A DNA stretch of 64,000 nucleotides from Natronoglomus mannanivorans (GTDB lineage Archaea; Halobacteriota; Halobacteria; Halobacteriales; Natrialbaceae), in NCBI GenBank assembly GCA_025517485.1, contig JAOPKB010000004.1, forward strand, positions 248,001 to 312,000. The letters run 5' to 3'. The notes beneath the pieces are model-generated. The model was not told the origin of the DNA. It made no database searches and saw only the letters and a program-made list of their open reading frames with translations. Both the position numbers and the translations under genes were made by a program. Below, piece after piece: positions 17,714-26,672 of this stretch. Position 1 is the stretch's first letter. Every line of letters starts with the position of its first letter.

Positions 17714-18001
17714 ATGAGCGACGAGGAAGACGACTCGGAACCTGCTGTGGAACTCGGTGACTCCACGCCCGTCGAGGGTGCACCACTCGCTCGAGTGACC
17801 TCCCGACTGACCTGGCCGATCGAAGCCAGCGAGATCGACCGCCTCGAGGGAAACAGTGTCATCCGGACGCCGGAGGGCCCACGAGAGCTCTCGGCCGTGA
17901 TCGCCGAGATCGACCAGACCTACTTCGAACGCCATCAGGAGTTCGAGACACACGTCCGCGAGGTCGTGGGAACCGGCCCGGTTCCGACCGCAGACCGATA
18001 G
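17714..18001 (+). CDS. DUF5789-like small haloarchaeal protein
   Basis: 95 residues from ATG 17714. The core LTWPIEASEIDRLEGNSVIRTPEGPRELS-type pattern (about 35-65) is that of the haloarchaeal DUF5789 family. The N-terminal 25 residues are acidic. It ends 6 bases before the next gene, so the two are likely one transcript. Confidence 0.75.
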   Translation: MSDEEDDSEPAVELGDSTPVEGAPLARVTSRLTWPIEASEIDRLEGNSVIRTPEGPRELSAVIAEIDQTYFERHQEFETHVREVVGTGPVPTADR

Positions 18002-18007
18002 GTAGCC

Positions 18008-18730
18008 GTGGTGACGGACGGAAGTGGGACTGGTACCGCGTCCGATGTCCGGTCCGGATTCCACCGACTCCGCGCTCGGCTCGCCGGTCTGACGTGGGTT
18101 CAGCGATCGCTTTTGGTCGGTGCGTTAATAACTGTTCTCTGGACGAACCTCGTTCAGTCGGGGCTGTTCAACCGACTGCTGTACGACGGACTCTTCCTTT
18201 TTGCGGGGCCGCTGGCGCTGGCGTTGACCCACGGCAAGCGCATCGGCTGGCGGATCAATCGTGTCGCGATCCGTAATGCCGTCTTGCTCTCGCTGTTCGT
18301 GTTACCGTTCTATCTCGTGGGATCGACGCTCCCGACGATTCGGGAGTTCTACCCGATTTGGGAGACCTCGGCCGCACCCGGGGAGTTCGTGCCCCACGCG
18401 TTGGCACTCTTCTTCCTCGCGTTAGCGACCGAAACGTACTATCGCGGCCTGCTCTGTGTCGGCGTAAAGGACATCGGATTCAAGGCGGTTTTCATCAGTC
18501 CGGTCGTCTACATGTTCCACCACATGGGCAAGCCGCCGATCGAGTTCTTGCTGTCGGGACCGACGGACGTCCTCTTCGGTGCCGTCGACTACAAGTCGAA
18601 CTCGATTCTCCCCTCCGTCGTCGCACACGGCGCCGGCCTCGTCCTGCTGGACTGGCTCGTCCTCCACGATCCGCTGTTCGATCCGACGTTCGCGTTGCGA
18701 CACCTCGAGTGGGTGCCGATTCCGCTGTAG
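18008..18730 (+). CDS. CPBP-like (Abi) intramembrane protease family protein, degenerate motif 1
   Basis: 240 residues with about six transmembrane segments, read from GTG 18008 (a second GTG follows at once). CPBP proteases have EExxxR, FxxxH and HxxxB motifs. Here motif 1 reads T141-E142-T-Y-Y-R146, so the first Glu is Thr; motif 2 is near MFHHMG (His171/172) and motif 3 near VVAHGAG (His207). The fold assignment is fairly secure, but peptidase activity is uncertain because the first catalytic Glu is missing. Confidence 0.75.
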   Translation: MVTDGSGTGTASDVRSGFHRLRARLAGLTWVQRSLLVGALITVLWTNLVQSGLFNRLLYDGLFLFAGPLALALTHGKRIGWRINRVAIRNAVLLSLFVLPFYLVGSTLPTIREFYPIWETSAAPGEFVPHALALFFLALATETYYRGLLCVGVKDIGFKAVFISPVVYMFHHMGKPPIEFLLSGPTDVLFGAVDYKSNSILPSVVAHGAGLVLLDWLVLHDPLFDPTFALRHLEWVPIPL

Positions 18731-18821
18731 CCACCGAAAGCCCTCGACGTGACTCTACTCTCTCTCCCGTTCCTCGACACCTCGATTTATCCCTCGAGGC
18801 CACGAACGAACAGCTATTGCC

Positions 18822-19259
18822 ATGTCACTCCCGATCGACCCCAGCCAGATCGACCCCGAAGACTACGGCGAGTACCGCACCGTCCTCGAGATGGATCACG
18901 ACGAGGCGATCGAACACGCCCGCGAGGTCTTTACCGACGCCGGGTTCGGCGTCCCGGTCGAGTTCTCGCCGTCAGAACTGCTCAACGAGAAAGTCGACGC
19001 CGACCGCGATCCCTACTACGTTCTGGGTGCCTGCAACCCAGAGATAGCCGACCGCGTCCTCGACGTCACGAAAGAGATGGGTGGGCTCTTTCCCTGTAAC
19101 GTCATCGTTTGGGAGGAAGAACCCGGCCGACAGGTCGTCTACCACGTCTCGATCATGAAGATCGCTCGTCTACTCGGGATCGCACCCGACGACGAGGAGT
19201 GGCAGGCGATCGTCGACGAGACGAGCGCGATGGTCGACGACGCCTTTTCGTCACTCTGA
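18822..19259 (+). CDS. DUF302 domain protein
   Basis: 145 residues. The DUF302 pattern is visible in DHDEAIEHAREVFTDAGFGV, the YYVLGACNPEIADRVLD block and GLFPCNVIVWEE. The function of DUF302 is not established; a link to metal or redox homeostasis has been suggested from bacterial contexts. A TATA-like GATTTATCC lies at 18783-18791, giving a short leader. Confidence 0.85.
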   Translation: MSLPIDPSQIDPEDYGEYRTVLEMDHDEAIEHAREVFTDAGFGVPVEFSPSELLNEKVDADRDPYYVLGACNPEIADRVLDVTKEMGGLFPCNVIVWEEEPGRQVVYHVSIMKIARLLGIAPDDEEWQAIVDETSAMVDDAFSSL

Positions 19260-19468
19260 GTCGGCGCCGATTCCTCGTCGACCGTCTCGCGTGACGAGGT
19301 GTCCCGGTGATCCTGACCGTCACCGTCACCGTGGCTGTGGACGCAAACGCTGTCGCCGCGAACACATCACTGGAACTCGGATCACTCCTTCGTTTCCACC
19401 CAGAATTATTACCATCAATAACAGTCACGAACGCCAACGTTTAGGTCACGATAGCGACAGAGTGACGT

Positions 19469-20569
19469 ATGGACGTTCGAACCGCGTTCTTCGCGCTGAC
19501 GGTCGTGATACTCGGCGCGATTGCCGCCCTGATGGTCTCGCCTCTCCTCCAGTACGTCGTGGCTGCCGCGTTGCTCGCGTTCGTGCTCACACCGGTTCAG
19601 GACAGACTCGAGCCTGTCGTCGGCCCGCGGGTTTCGGCGACGCTGCTGACTGCCCTCGCCGTCGTCGGTGTCGTCGTTCCGTTGCTTCTCATCTCGATCG
19701 TCGTCCTCCAGACGGTCGCGTCCTTTCTGACCGACCTCGATCAGGTCGCGCTGGTCGAAACGGTCCGTGACGTGATGATCCACGACGTGGGACTCGACGG
19801 CGAGCAGCTCGAGGCCGTCGAAACTGTCCTCCTCGAGGAAGCCGAACGGGTGATGGCGACCTCGCTCGAGACGTTCCTGCTCGAACTGGTCGGCTTGCTC
19901 GACGCGACGATCAGGATGAGCGTCGGCGTGATGGTGCTCATCTTCCTGTTGTACTACCTTCTCGTCGACGGCGAGACGTTCGTCGAGTGGGTTCGAGCCG
20001 TCGCGCCGCTCGACGAGGAGGTACAGGAGGCGCTGTTCACCGAGATCGACATCGTGACGTGGGCGGTGATCAAGAGCCACGTGCTCGTCGCGCTCATCGA
20101 GGGGGTTCTGGGCGGGATCGGCCTCTACCTCTTCGGTGTCTCGAACGTCGTCTTCTGGACGGTCATCATGATCGTCGTCTCGTTCATGCCGATCGTCGGC
20201 GTCTGGCTGGTCTGGGGGCCGGCGGTAGCCTACCTGTTCGTCGCGGGCGACCCGGTCCAGGCGGTCGCACTCGCACTCTACGGGGTGACCGTCCTCTCGC
20301 TGGTGGACAACTACCTGCGGGCGATCTTCGTCGACCACGACTCCGGGCTCCACCCTGCAGTCGTCCTGATCGGCGTCATCGGCGGGATCTACCTGCTGGG
20401 GATCATGGGTCTCTTTCTGGGTCCCGTGTTACTCGCGGTGTTCAAAGCGGCCGTGACGGTCTTCGGGGAGGCTCACTCGAGTGCTGGTTCCTCGAGTGGG
20501 ATCGGCGGGTCAGCAGGGCAGGAACAGGAACAACCTCCGATCACCGATCCGGATACCGTCAGTCGGTAG
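19469..20569 (+). CDS. AI-2E family membrane transporter
   Basis: 366 residues with about eight transmembrane helices. The family pattern shows in VAAALLAFVLTPVQDRLEPVVG, a central soluble helical stretch (about 85-145) and the C-terminal GVWLVWGPAVAYLFVAGD and DNYLRAIFVDHDSGLHP blocks. Family members include exporters of autoinducer-2 and Na+/H+ antiporters, so the cargo is open. The tail is a short low-complexity Ser/Gly/Gln stretch. Confidence 0.9.
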   Translation: MDVRTAFFALTVVILGAIAALMVSPLLQYVVAAALLAFVLTPVQDRLEPVVGPRVSATLLTALAVVGVVVPLLLISIVVLQTVASFLTDLDQVALVETVRDVMIHDVGLDGEQLEAVETVLLEEAERVMATSLETFLLELVGLLDATIRMSVGVMVLIFLLYYLLVDGETFVEWVRAVAPLDEEVQEALFTEIDIVTWAVIKSHVLVALIEGVLGGIGLYLFGVSNVVFWTVIMIVVSFMPIVGVWLVWGPAVAYLFVAGDPVQAVALALYGVTVLSLVDNYLRAIFVDHDSGLHPAVVLIGVIGGIYLLGIMGLFLGPVLLAVFKAAVTVFGEAHSSAGSSSGIGGSAGQEQEQPPITDPDTVSR

Positions 20570-20592
20570 TGTTCGTCGCTTCGAAACCCGCG

Positions 20593-20769
20593 TCACTCGT
20601 CGTCGGACTGCAGTGACTCGACTTGCCGCTCGAGGTCCTCGACCCGCTGCTCGAGTTCTCGCTCACGTGCGGACCCTCCGTTCCGATTCCGGTAGAGGCG
20701 AATCCCACCGATGACGAGTAGCTCCGGGCCACCGGGGACCGGAACGAAGGCGAGAGAGACGACGAACAT
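20593..20769 (-). CDS. 58-aa TatA-like microprotein, possibly shortened
   Basis: Reads MFVVSLAFVPVPGGPELLVI from ATG 20769 and ends TGA 20593. The PGGPELLVI pattern is what haloarchaeal TatA-type proteins show at the start of their transmembrane helix, and the second half (ERELEQRVEDLERQVESLQ) is a heptad coiled coil. Between them the hydrophobic stretch is very short and jumps to GGIRLYRNRN, as if part of the helix were deleted in frame. Codon use is normal for this genome. It could be a functional short protein or a remnant. Confidence 0.6.
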   Translation of the reverse strand: MFVVSLAFVPVPGGPELLVIGGIRLYRNRNGGSARERELEQRVEDLERQVESLQSDDE

Positions 20770-20868
20770 ACGAGAATCCTCTTGCCGAAGGTCTGTATCT
20801 CTTCCGACACGTTGTGGGAGGGAGGGTGGAGAGGTAGGGGAACGAATCGATACAGAGATTCGACGGTA

Positions 20869-22173
20869 TCAGTCGTTCCCGGAACCGAACGCCGATAGAT
20901 TCGCCTGCACGCCCGCCGCGAGCTCGGACTTCCGCCGGAGGCGCTGGTGGGAGACCGGCAACTGCGTCGTCACCGCTTTCACGGCCCCGTGGAACGTCTC
21001 CGCCTCGCCGTACTCGCCGTCGAAAGCGTTGCGGACGCTCTCTCTCACTTGCCAGACGCCGACCGGCGCCCAGTAGTCGTCGCTCACCTCGCGGAGGACC
21101 AGACACTTCGCCTGTCGACCGATCGACTCGAGGTGCTCCAAGACGCCGAGGCGGGCCGCGTAGTAGGCTCCCGCGGTCTCTTCGACGTAACTCGAGCGCC
21201 CCTCGTACCCTTCCGAGGCACTGGCCATCCAGATCTCCCCGCTCGGATCGGGGTTCCAGATGCTGCCGGGGGCTTTCATCTCGACGAGTTCGAACTCCCA
21301 GTTGCCCGGCGCGAGCAGGACCCAGTAGCGGTTGCCCATGTACTCGTTCTCCCAGACCTGGACCTCGTCGATGCTGGGGGCGTTACGGATCCGCCCCCGG
21401 AGGAACTGGCCGACGGTGTCGTCGACGGCCGTGATCGACCACCGCGTTGGGACGAGTCGGCGCTGGGCAGCCTCGCCGAGCGCGCCCGCAGAGAGGATCG
21501 AGTTGATCTCGTAGACGTCGAAGCCTCGCCGGTAGAGGTAGGTCATCGCCCCCTGTGCCTGCCAGTCGTCGTCTTCTAAGGTCTTCTTTACCGCTCGCGG
21601 AACGTGGGGGTTCTCCGTGAGGTCCGCCGAGCGGGCGTTCGCGCGCGGGCCCCGCGGCGTGGCGACGTCGGTCCCCGAATCGAGGCCCAGATCCGGTTTC
21701 CCGTCGAGGCCGATCTCGAGATCGACGGGCCGGTCCGCGATCGCGACCTCGCGCTGGACGCCGACGAAGCCGTCCCAGACGTCTTGCACGGAGGGTGCCA
21801 GCCGACTGGCGATCCCCGGCGAGTCCACGTTGGCTCGCTTGCTCGAGTTCAGGAGGCCGGTCCGGCGCTGGAGCACGTCGTCGATGGCGTACCCCTGCCG
21901 GTACCAGTTCCCGTCCGTGACGTAGTCGGCGGCCTCGTCCTCGTCGCCGACGGGCGAGAGGAGCCCGACCGGAATGTCGGGGTAGTTCGACCGCCCGACG
22001 AAGATCGACGGGGCGGTCGAGCCGACGAGGGTGTCGCCGCTCAGGGCGTCGTCGAACTTCCGCTCGAAGTCCTCGAGGTGGTCCGTGATCGCGTAGGACT
22101 TCTCCCGAGCGAGGCGGCGCCGCTCGGCCTCCTCGTCGGGCTCTATATCCTCGAAGTACTCGTCGAGACGCAT
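20869..22173 (-). CDS. nreA: DNA repair protein NreA
   Basis: 434 residues. The archaeal Nre family is recognised by STAPSIFVGRSNYPDIPVG near residue 50, the NSSKRANVD block and the C-terminal WQVRESVRNAF region. The extreme C terminus contains Q-A-N-L-S-A-F, a PCNA-interacting (PIP) motif, as known for NreA proteins. Nre proteins protect against alkylation or crosslink damage in haloarchaea and work through PCNA. It lies downstream of tfb on the same strand with a 206-base gap. Confidence 0.92.
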   Translation of the reverse strand: MRLDEYFEDIEPDEEAERRRLAREKSYAITDHLEDFERKFDDALSGDTLVGSTAPSIFVGRSNYPDIPVGLLSPVGDEDEAADYVTDGNWYRQGYAIDDVLQRRTGLLNSSKRANVDSPGIASRLAPSVQDVWDGFVGVQREVAIADRPVDLEIGLDGKPDLGLDSGTDVATPRGPRANARSADLTENPHVPRAVKKTLEDDDWQAQGAMTYLYRRGFDVYEINSILSAGALGEAAQRRLVPTRWSITAVDDTVGQFLRGRIRNAPSIDEVQVWENEYMGNRYWVLLAPGNWEFELVEMKAPGSIWNPDPSGEIWMASASEGYEGRSSYVEETAGAYYAARLGVLEHLESIGRQAKCLVLREVSDDYWAPVGVWQVRESVRNAFDGEYGEAETFHGAVKAVTTQLPVSHQRLRRKSELAAGVQANLSAFGSGND

Positions 22174-22379
22174 CGACTCGAGCTAAGAGTGGTGCGGATT
22201 TGAATGTTCGTCTCGAGGCTGTCAGTGTGCCGAATGGTCGAGGTTCGAAGATGGGAGATGGAATCTTCGAATTCGGGTTCGATTCGGACTCGAGACGACA
22301 AGTGCAGCCGCTCACCTCGAGACGGTTCGACCGCGAAAGAATAGTGGACGTGAGTCCGAATCTGAAGCCGAATTCGGCG

Positions 22380-23348
22380 TTAGCCGTGAATGCCCATCGC
22401 TTCGATCTGTTCCTGATATCGGTTCCGAATGGTCACTTCCGTCACTTGTGCGACGTCGGCGACCTCTCGCTGGGTCTTCTTCTCGTTACAGAGCAGCGAG
22501 GCGGCGTAGATCGCGGCAGCCGCGTATCCGGTCGGAGATTTGCCCGAGAGGAGTCCTTCCTCGGCCGTCTTCTCGATGATTTCGTTGGCCTTCGTCTGGA
22601 CTTCTTCGGAGAGTTCGAGTTCAGAACAGAACCGCGGGACGTACTTCTTCGGGTCGACGGGTTTCATCTCGAGGCCGAGTTCCTGCGAGATGTATCGATA
22701 CGTGCGACCGATTTCTTTGCGTTCGACGCGGGATACTTCCGAGATTTCTTCGAGACTGCGCGGGATGCCCTCCTTTCGACAGGCGGCGTACAGCGCCGAC
22801 GTCGCGACGCCTTCGATCGATCGACCACGGATCAGGTCCTCTTTGAGCGCACGCCGGTAGATTACCGACGCGACCTCGCGAACCGATCGTGGGACGCCGA
22901 GTGCGGAGGCCATCCGATCGATTTCGGATAGCGCGAACTGCAGGTTGCGTTCCCCTGCATCCTTGGTACGGATACGTTCTTGCCACTTTCGCAGTCGGTG
23001 CATCTGACTGCGCTTTTTCGAGGAGATCGACCGACCGTAGGCGTCTTTGTCCTTCCAGTCGATCGTCGTCGTCAGCCCCTTGTCGTGCATCGTCTGCGTG
23101 GTCGGGGCACCGACACGGGATTTCTCCTGTCGTTCCTGGTGGTTGAACGCCCGCCACTCTGGACCGGGGTCGATCTTTTCTTCTTCCACGACGAGCCCAC
23201 AGTCTTCACAGATGAGCTCACCCCGGTCGGAGTCCTTCACGAGGTTGTCCGATTCACATTCGGGGCAGGCACGTACCCCTTCTTGTTCCTCGGACTCGTC
23301 CTCGTCCGTCTCGCGCATTCGCTCCCGCTGGCGGGTGGACCGTGTCAT
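22380..23348 (-). CDS. tfb: Transcription initiation factor IIB (TFB)
   Basis: 322 residues. An N-terminal zinc ribbon ([10 protein letters not shown] ... ICEDCG, about 29-52) is followed by the B-finger/linker region ([21 protein letters not shown]) and two cyclin-like repeats (about 130-220 and 225-320). TFB bridges TBP-bound promoter DNA and RNA polymerase. Haloarchaea carry several TFBs with distinct promoter preferences. Two TATA-like elements sit upstream on the minus strand (around 23352-23358 and 23377-23386). Confidence 0.96.
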   Translation of the reverse strand: MTRSTRQRERMRETDEDESEEQEGVRACPECESDNLVKDSDRGELICEDCGLVVEEEKIDPGPEWRAFNHQERQEKSRVGAPTTQTMHDKGLTTTIDWKDKDAYGRSISSKKRSQMHRLRKWQERIRTKDAGERNLQFALSEIDRMASALGVPRSVREVASVIYRRALKEDLIRGRSIEGVATSALYAACRKEGIPRSLEEISEVSRVERKEIGRTYRYISQELGLEMKPVDPKKYVPRFCSELELSEEVQTKANEIIEKTAEEGLLSGKSPTGYAAAAIYAASLLCNEKKTQREVADVAQVTEVTIRNRYQEQIEAMGIHG

Positions 23349-23351
23349 CGC

Positions 23352-23390
23352 ACTTTTATAGTAGTATCATCAAACTATATAAATCCTTGG
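23352..23390 (-). promoter_or_regulatory. Promoter of tfb with TATA box
   Basis: On the minus strand the sequence GGATTTATATAGT spans about 23376-23388, giving a TATA box roughly 30-35 bases before the tfb ATG at 23348, which fits a very short leader. A second AT-rich block (TACTATAAAAG) lies almost on the start codon. Transcript start not tested. Confidence 0.6.
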
Positions 23391-23510
23391 GAAGGGTTTT
23401 CTACGTCTGACGCTCATTCGCCGATACTGACCGGTTGAACCACCTCTCCCTCCTGTTTTCGGATCGAAACCGCAAAGGTTTTACTTGGTTTGGAATGACC
23501 TGTGCGACGC

Positions 23511-24104
23511 ATGCCGGTTATCCAGTGTGACGCTGCTGTCGCCCGTGAGCGCCTCGAAAACGCCGGTGTCGCCGTCGAATCCGGCAACACCGACCACGAA
23601 CGCTGGCGCGCGAGCCGCGGCGGCGCGACGGCGGTCGCCTACGACGACAAGGTGGTGATTCAGGGCGAGCGTCCGCGCGACCTCGAGGCGTTGCTCCGGG
23701 AGGGTGGCGGTCGCGCACACGTCTACTTCGACGGTGGCGCGCGCGGCAATCCCGGTCCGGCGGGGATCGGCTGGGTGATCGTCACGAGCGAGGGAATCGT
23801 CGCGGAGGGCAGCGACACGATCGGACGCGCGACGAACAACCAGGCCGAGTACGAGGCGTTGATCGCCGCCCTCGAGGCCGCAGGCGACTACGGGTACGAC
23901 GAGGTCCACGTCCGCGGCGACTCGGAACTGATCGTCAAACAGGTCCGCGGCGAGTACGATACCAACAACCCTGAACTCCGGGAGAAGCGGGTGACCACTC
24001 TCGAGTTGCTGTCGGCGTTCGAGGAGTGGACCCTCGAACACGTCCCTCGAGAGGTCAACGACCGGGCGGACGCGCTGGCTAACGAGGCGATGGACCAGGC
24101 CTGA
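23511..24104 (+). CDS. rnhA: Ribonuclease HI (archaeal type with N-terminal extension)
   Basis: 197 residues from ATG 23511; a TATA-like GTTTTACTT lies at about 23478-23486. Residues 1-65 are an extension typical of haloarchaeal RNase HI; the catalytic domain begins AHVYFDGGARGNPGPAG (first Asp), then ATNNQAEYEALIAAL (Glu), VRGDSELIVKQVRGEY (Asp) and NDRADALANEAM (last Asp). The enzyme cuts the RNA strand of RNA-DNA hybrids. Confidence 0.95.
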   Translation: MPVIQCDAAVARERLENAGVAVESGNTDHERWRASRGGATAVAYDDKVVIQGERPRDLEALLREGGGRAHVYFDGGARGNPGPAGIGWVIVTSEGIVAEGSDTIGRATNNQAEYEALIAALEAAGDYGYDEVHVRGDSELIVKQVRGEYDTNNPELREKRVTTLELLSAFEEWTLEHVPREVNDRADALANEAMDQA

Positions 24105-24238
24105 GACGCCCTCTCGAGTCGGTTCTTTCGTCGATCGGATCAGTTCTGGGATCGGGAACGAATCGTTCAGTGTCGGGCCGCGAGGGTACAACCGACAGTG
24201 CAAAGCAGCCGAATCGACTACCGTCGCTATCGACCGCT

Positions 24239-24874
24239 ATGAGTGACCTGAATCCTGCAGACGCGAGCGACGGGACCGAGGATGGCGACGGTGTCGAGAC
24301 CGAGACCGATGAACTCCCCGAGGGAACCATCGAGGAGGCCGAACGACTGACGCGGCTCGCGCGACAGGCGATCGTCGATCGAGAGGAAGCGTCGTACCGT
24401 GACCGTCGATCGACTATCCTCGAGGACCACGACTTCACGGCACGCGTCCGTGAGGAGTCGACGGGCGACGTGCTCGTCTTACACCCCGAGGAGTGGCACG
24501 ACAGCGACGAAGGGGTCATCCGAACCGACCGTATCGACGACGTCTCGCGCGCGATCGAGGTCCGACTCGAGGGTGCGGGTGATCCCGACGACTGGGAGGC
24601 GGTCGACGCGGACAACCGGTCGCTCGTCGAGACGATCCGGGCGGAACACGGCGACGCACACGGCGACAACGCCGACGCGTTCGCCGACTTCATGGGTAAC
24701 CACTACGCTCGGCGGATGGACTCGGCGACGACGAGCGAGATAGCGGAGTTCCTCGAGGAGTATTACGTGCGAAACGTGTGGTCGTCCGAAGAACAGCGAG
24801 CCGTGATCGAGGAATCGATCGGACTCGTCTTCGAGACGGCCGGTGAACCGGTGCCCGAATTCGTGGTTCAGTAG
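24239..24874 (+). CDS. Conserved haloarchaeal protein downstream of rnhA (DUF7108-like)
   Basis: 211 residues from ATG 24239. An acidic head (about 1-30) leads into a helical region RLTRLARQAIVDREEASYRDRR, then an alpha/beta part with VLVLHPEEWHD and a helical end. From memory the gene next to rnhA in haloarchaea belongs to this uncharacterised family. No catalytic motif is evident. Confidence 0.7.
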   Translation: MSDLNPADASDGTEDGDGVETETDELPEGTIEEAERLTRLARQAIVDREEASYRDRRSTILEDHDFTARVREESTGDVLVLHPEEWHDSDEGVIRTDRIDDVSRAIEVRLEGAGDPDDWEAVDADNRSLVETIRAEHGDAHGDNADAFADFMGNHYARRMDSATTSEIAEFLEEYYVRNVWSSEEQRAVIEESIGLVFETAGEPVPEFVVQ

Positions 24875-24906
24875 TCGTCTGTCGTCCGTGTCGGTTGCTA
24901 CTTTAC

Positions 24907-25266
24907 TCAGTAGTTCTCGTCGACGAGATCACGGATCTCGTCGGCACGGTCGTCGTCGGTAACGACCTTCGAGAGCGTCCAGTTGATCTGGTCGAGAACG
25001 GCCTCGTAGCCGTCGTCGGTCAGCGAGTACTGGTTCGTTCGCTTGTCCAGTTCGCTCTTCTCGATGAGGTCGAGGTCGACGAGCTCGTCGAGGTTCGGGT
25101 AGAGTCGGCCGTGGTTGACTTCGGTTCCGTAGTACTCCTCGAGCTCTCGCTTGATCGCGAGCCCGTACATGGGTTCTTTCGCGAGAATAACGAGGATGTT
25201 GTTCTGGAATGCGGTCAAATCGCGTGCGATACTTGCGCTGCCGGTGATTGATTGTGCCTCTGACAT
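24907..25266 (-). CDS. PadR-family winged-helix regulator (RosR-like)
   Basis: 119 residues. The winged helix reads LTAFQNNILVILAKEPMYGL, IKRELEEYYGTEVNHGRLYPNLDELVDLDLI and ends in a dimerising helix. The NHGRLYPNLD pattern is shared with RosR, the PadR-type oxidative stress regulator of Halobacterium, so an orthologous role is possible but not shown. A TATA-like CTTAAATAG lies on the minus strand at about 25284-25294, and the same intergenic region could hold an autoregulatory site (ACTATTTAAG / AACTATTCG). Confidence 0.85.
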   Translation of the reverse strand: MSEAQSITGSASIARDLTAFQNNILVILAKEPMYGLAIKRELEEYYGTEVNHGRLYPNLDELVDLDLIEKSELDKRTNQYSLTDDGYEAVLDQINWTLSKVVTDDDRADEIRDLVDENY

Positions 25267-25483
25267 GGTCGTCTAAATGTCACCAAACTATTTAAGACTT
25301 GCCAACTATTCGTTCGTTTCGTGCGTTCCGTTATCGTTTGCCCGGTGCGGCATACCGTGAGAGCGACCGTTTCGGTGCCTGTTTGGTGACGGATCGTGTC
25401 GGTCGGATGCGTGGCAGCCGTCATCTACAACCTGACACTCGATTACGAAAGTACTTTTTGATCGACCGCAGACACACAGACGC

Positions 25484-26017
25484 ATGACGAATCTCTGGGA
25501 AGACCTCGAGACAGGACCGAACCCGCCTGAGGAGATCTACGCCGTCGTCGAGTGTCTCAAAGGTGAGCGCAACAAGTACGAGTACGACAAGGACATTCCG
25601 GGCGTGATGCTCGACCGTGTGCTTCACTCGAACGTCCACTACCCCTCCGACTACGGTTTCATCCCACAGAGCTACTACGACGACGAGGACCCCTTCGACG
25701 TGCTCGTACTCGTCGAAGACCAGACGTTCCCAGGCTGTGTCATCGAAGCCCGTCCCGTCGCCATGATGAAGATGGACGACGACGGCGAACAGGACGACAA
25801 GGTCATCGCCGTCCCGATCGAGGACCCCCGTTACGATCACATTCAGGACCTCGAGGACATTCCCCAGCAGACCCTCGACGAGATCGACGAGTTCTTCGAG
25901 ACCTACAAGAACTTAGAGGAGGGCAAGGAAGTCGAGACTCAGGGCTGGGAGGACAAGCAGGCCGCGATGGACGCGATCGAACACGCACAGGATCTCTACG
26001 ACGAACACTTCGAGTAA
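25484..26017 (+). CDS. ppa: Inorganic pyrophosphatase, family I
   Basis: 177 residues. The signature DYGFIPQSYYDDEDPFDVLVL includes the D-x-D-P-x-D metal site; further acidic residues follow in AVPIEDPRYDHI. It hydrolyses PPi to drive biosynthetic reactions. Length fits the soluble hexameric family. A TATA-like AAGTACTTTTT lies at 25449-25459. Confidence 0.96.
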   Translation: MTNLWEDLETGPNPPEEIYAVVECLKGERNKYEYDKDIPGVMLDRVLHSNVHYPSDYGFIPQSYYDDEDPFDVLVLVEDQTFPGCVIEARPVAMMKMDDDGEQDDKVIAVPIEDPRYDHIQDLEDIPQQTLDEIDEFFETYKNLEEGKEVETQGWEDKQAAMDAIEHAQDLYDEHFE

Positions 26018-26159
26018 AGGCGATCACGATCGACGTCGACTCCGACTCTTCTCTCGGTTCCCGATCTATCCGATTCGTGGTGGTTATGCGCACACACCGG
26101 ACACATACATTATGCGCATGGGTAATTTTAATGGCGTCTGGGTGGTACGCTGAATCGGT

Positions 26160-26291
26160 ATGGCCCCCGACAATACGACCCGATCGACGGACGTCACGAG
26201 CGAGCAGGACAGTGCCGACCTCGGAGTGGCACACCTCACCGTCGTTCCGACGAATTTCGATCCCGACGCGCCCGGACGTCGCGGCGACTGA
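26160..26291 (+). CDS. 43-aa microprotein with its own promoter
   Basis: ATG at 26160 (MAPDNTTRSTDVTSEQDSA) to TGA 26289-26291. The second half, LGVAHLTVVPTNFDPDAPG, is ordered-looking and ends RRGD. A clear TATA-like TAATTTTAAT at 26122-26131 lies about 30 bases upstream, as expected of a leaderless gene. Codon use is normal. No family recognised; it may be a conserved small haloarchaeal protein. Confidence 0.55.
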   Translation: MAPDNTTRSTDVTSEQDSADLGVAHLTVVPTNFDPDAPGRRGD

Positions 26292-26394
26292 CCGTTCCCG
26301 CTCGCAACGGACAGCGAGACGTCGGTCGAACGTCCCCGCCCCTAATTGCAACTCAAACGGGGGACTATTACTATCAGGACGAAGCAGTTGCTAT

Positions 26395-26646
26395 ATGGAC
26401 TCCGATCACGCCGACACGACCATCGACGACGAGTACTCGGTGACGATCCCACCAGCCGTCCGTTCAGAACTCGACCTCGAGCCGGGTGACCGACTCGAGT
26501 GGACCGTCGAGGGTGGCCGGCTCGTCGCCGAGGTCGTCCACGAGCGATTCATCGAGTTCGACGAGTTCGATCCCGACGAAGACGTCGAAGATGTAGACGA
26601 CGCAGACGACGCAGACGCAAAAGACGACCGAGCCGACGAACTGTAG
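26395..26646 (+). CDS. AbrB/SpoVT-type DNA-binding domain protein
   Basis: 83 residues from ATG 26395. The swapped-hairpin AbrB pattern DEYSVTIPPAVRSELDLEPG and DRLEWTVEGGRLVAEVV covers about 11-52; the tail is very acidic (DEDVEDVDDADDADA). Such proteins are antitoxins or regulators; no toxin gene is adjacent, so a stand-alone regulator is more likely. Confidence 0.8.
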   Translation: MDSDHADTTIDDEYSVTIPPAVRSELDLEPGDRLEWTVEGGRLVAEVVHERFIEFDEFDPDEDVEDVDDADDADAKDDRADEL

Positions 26647-26672
26647 TCAGCAGCTCTTCTCGAGCCGTCTTC

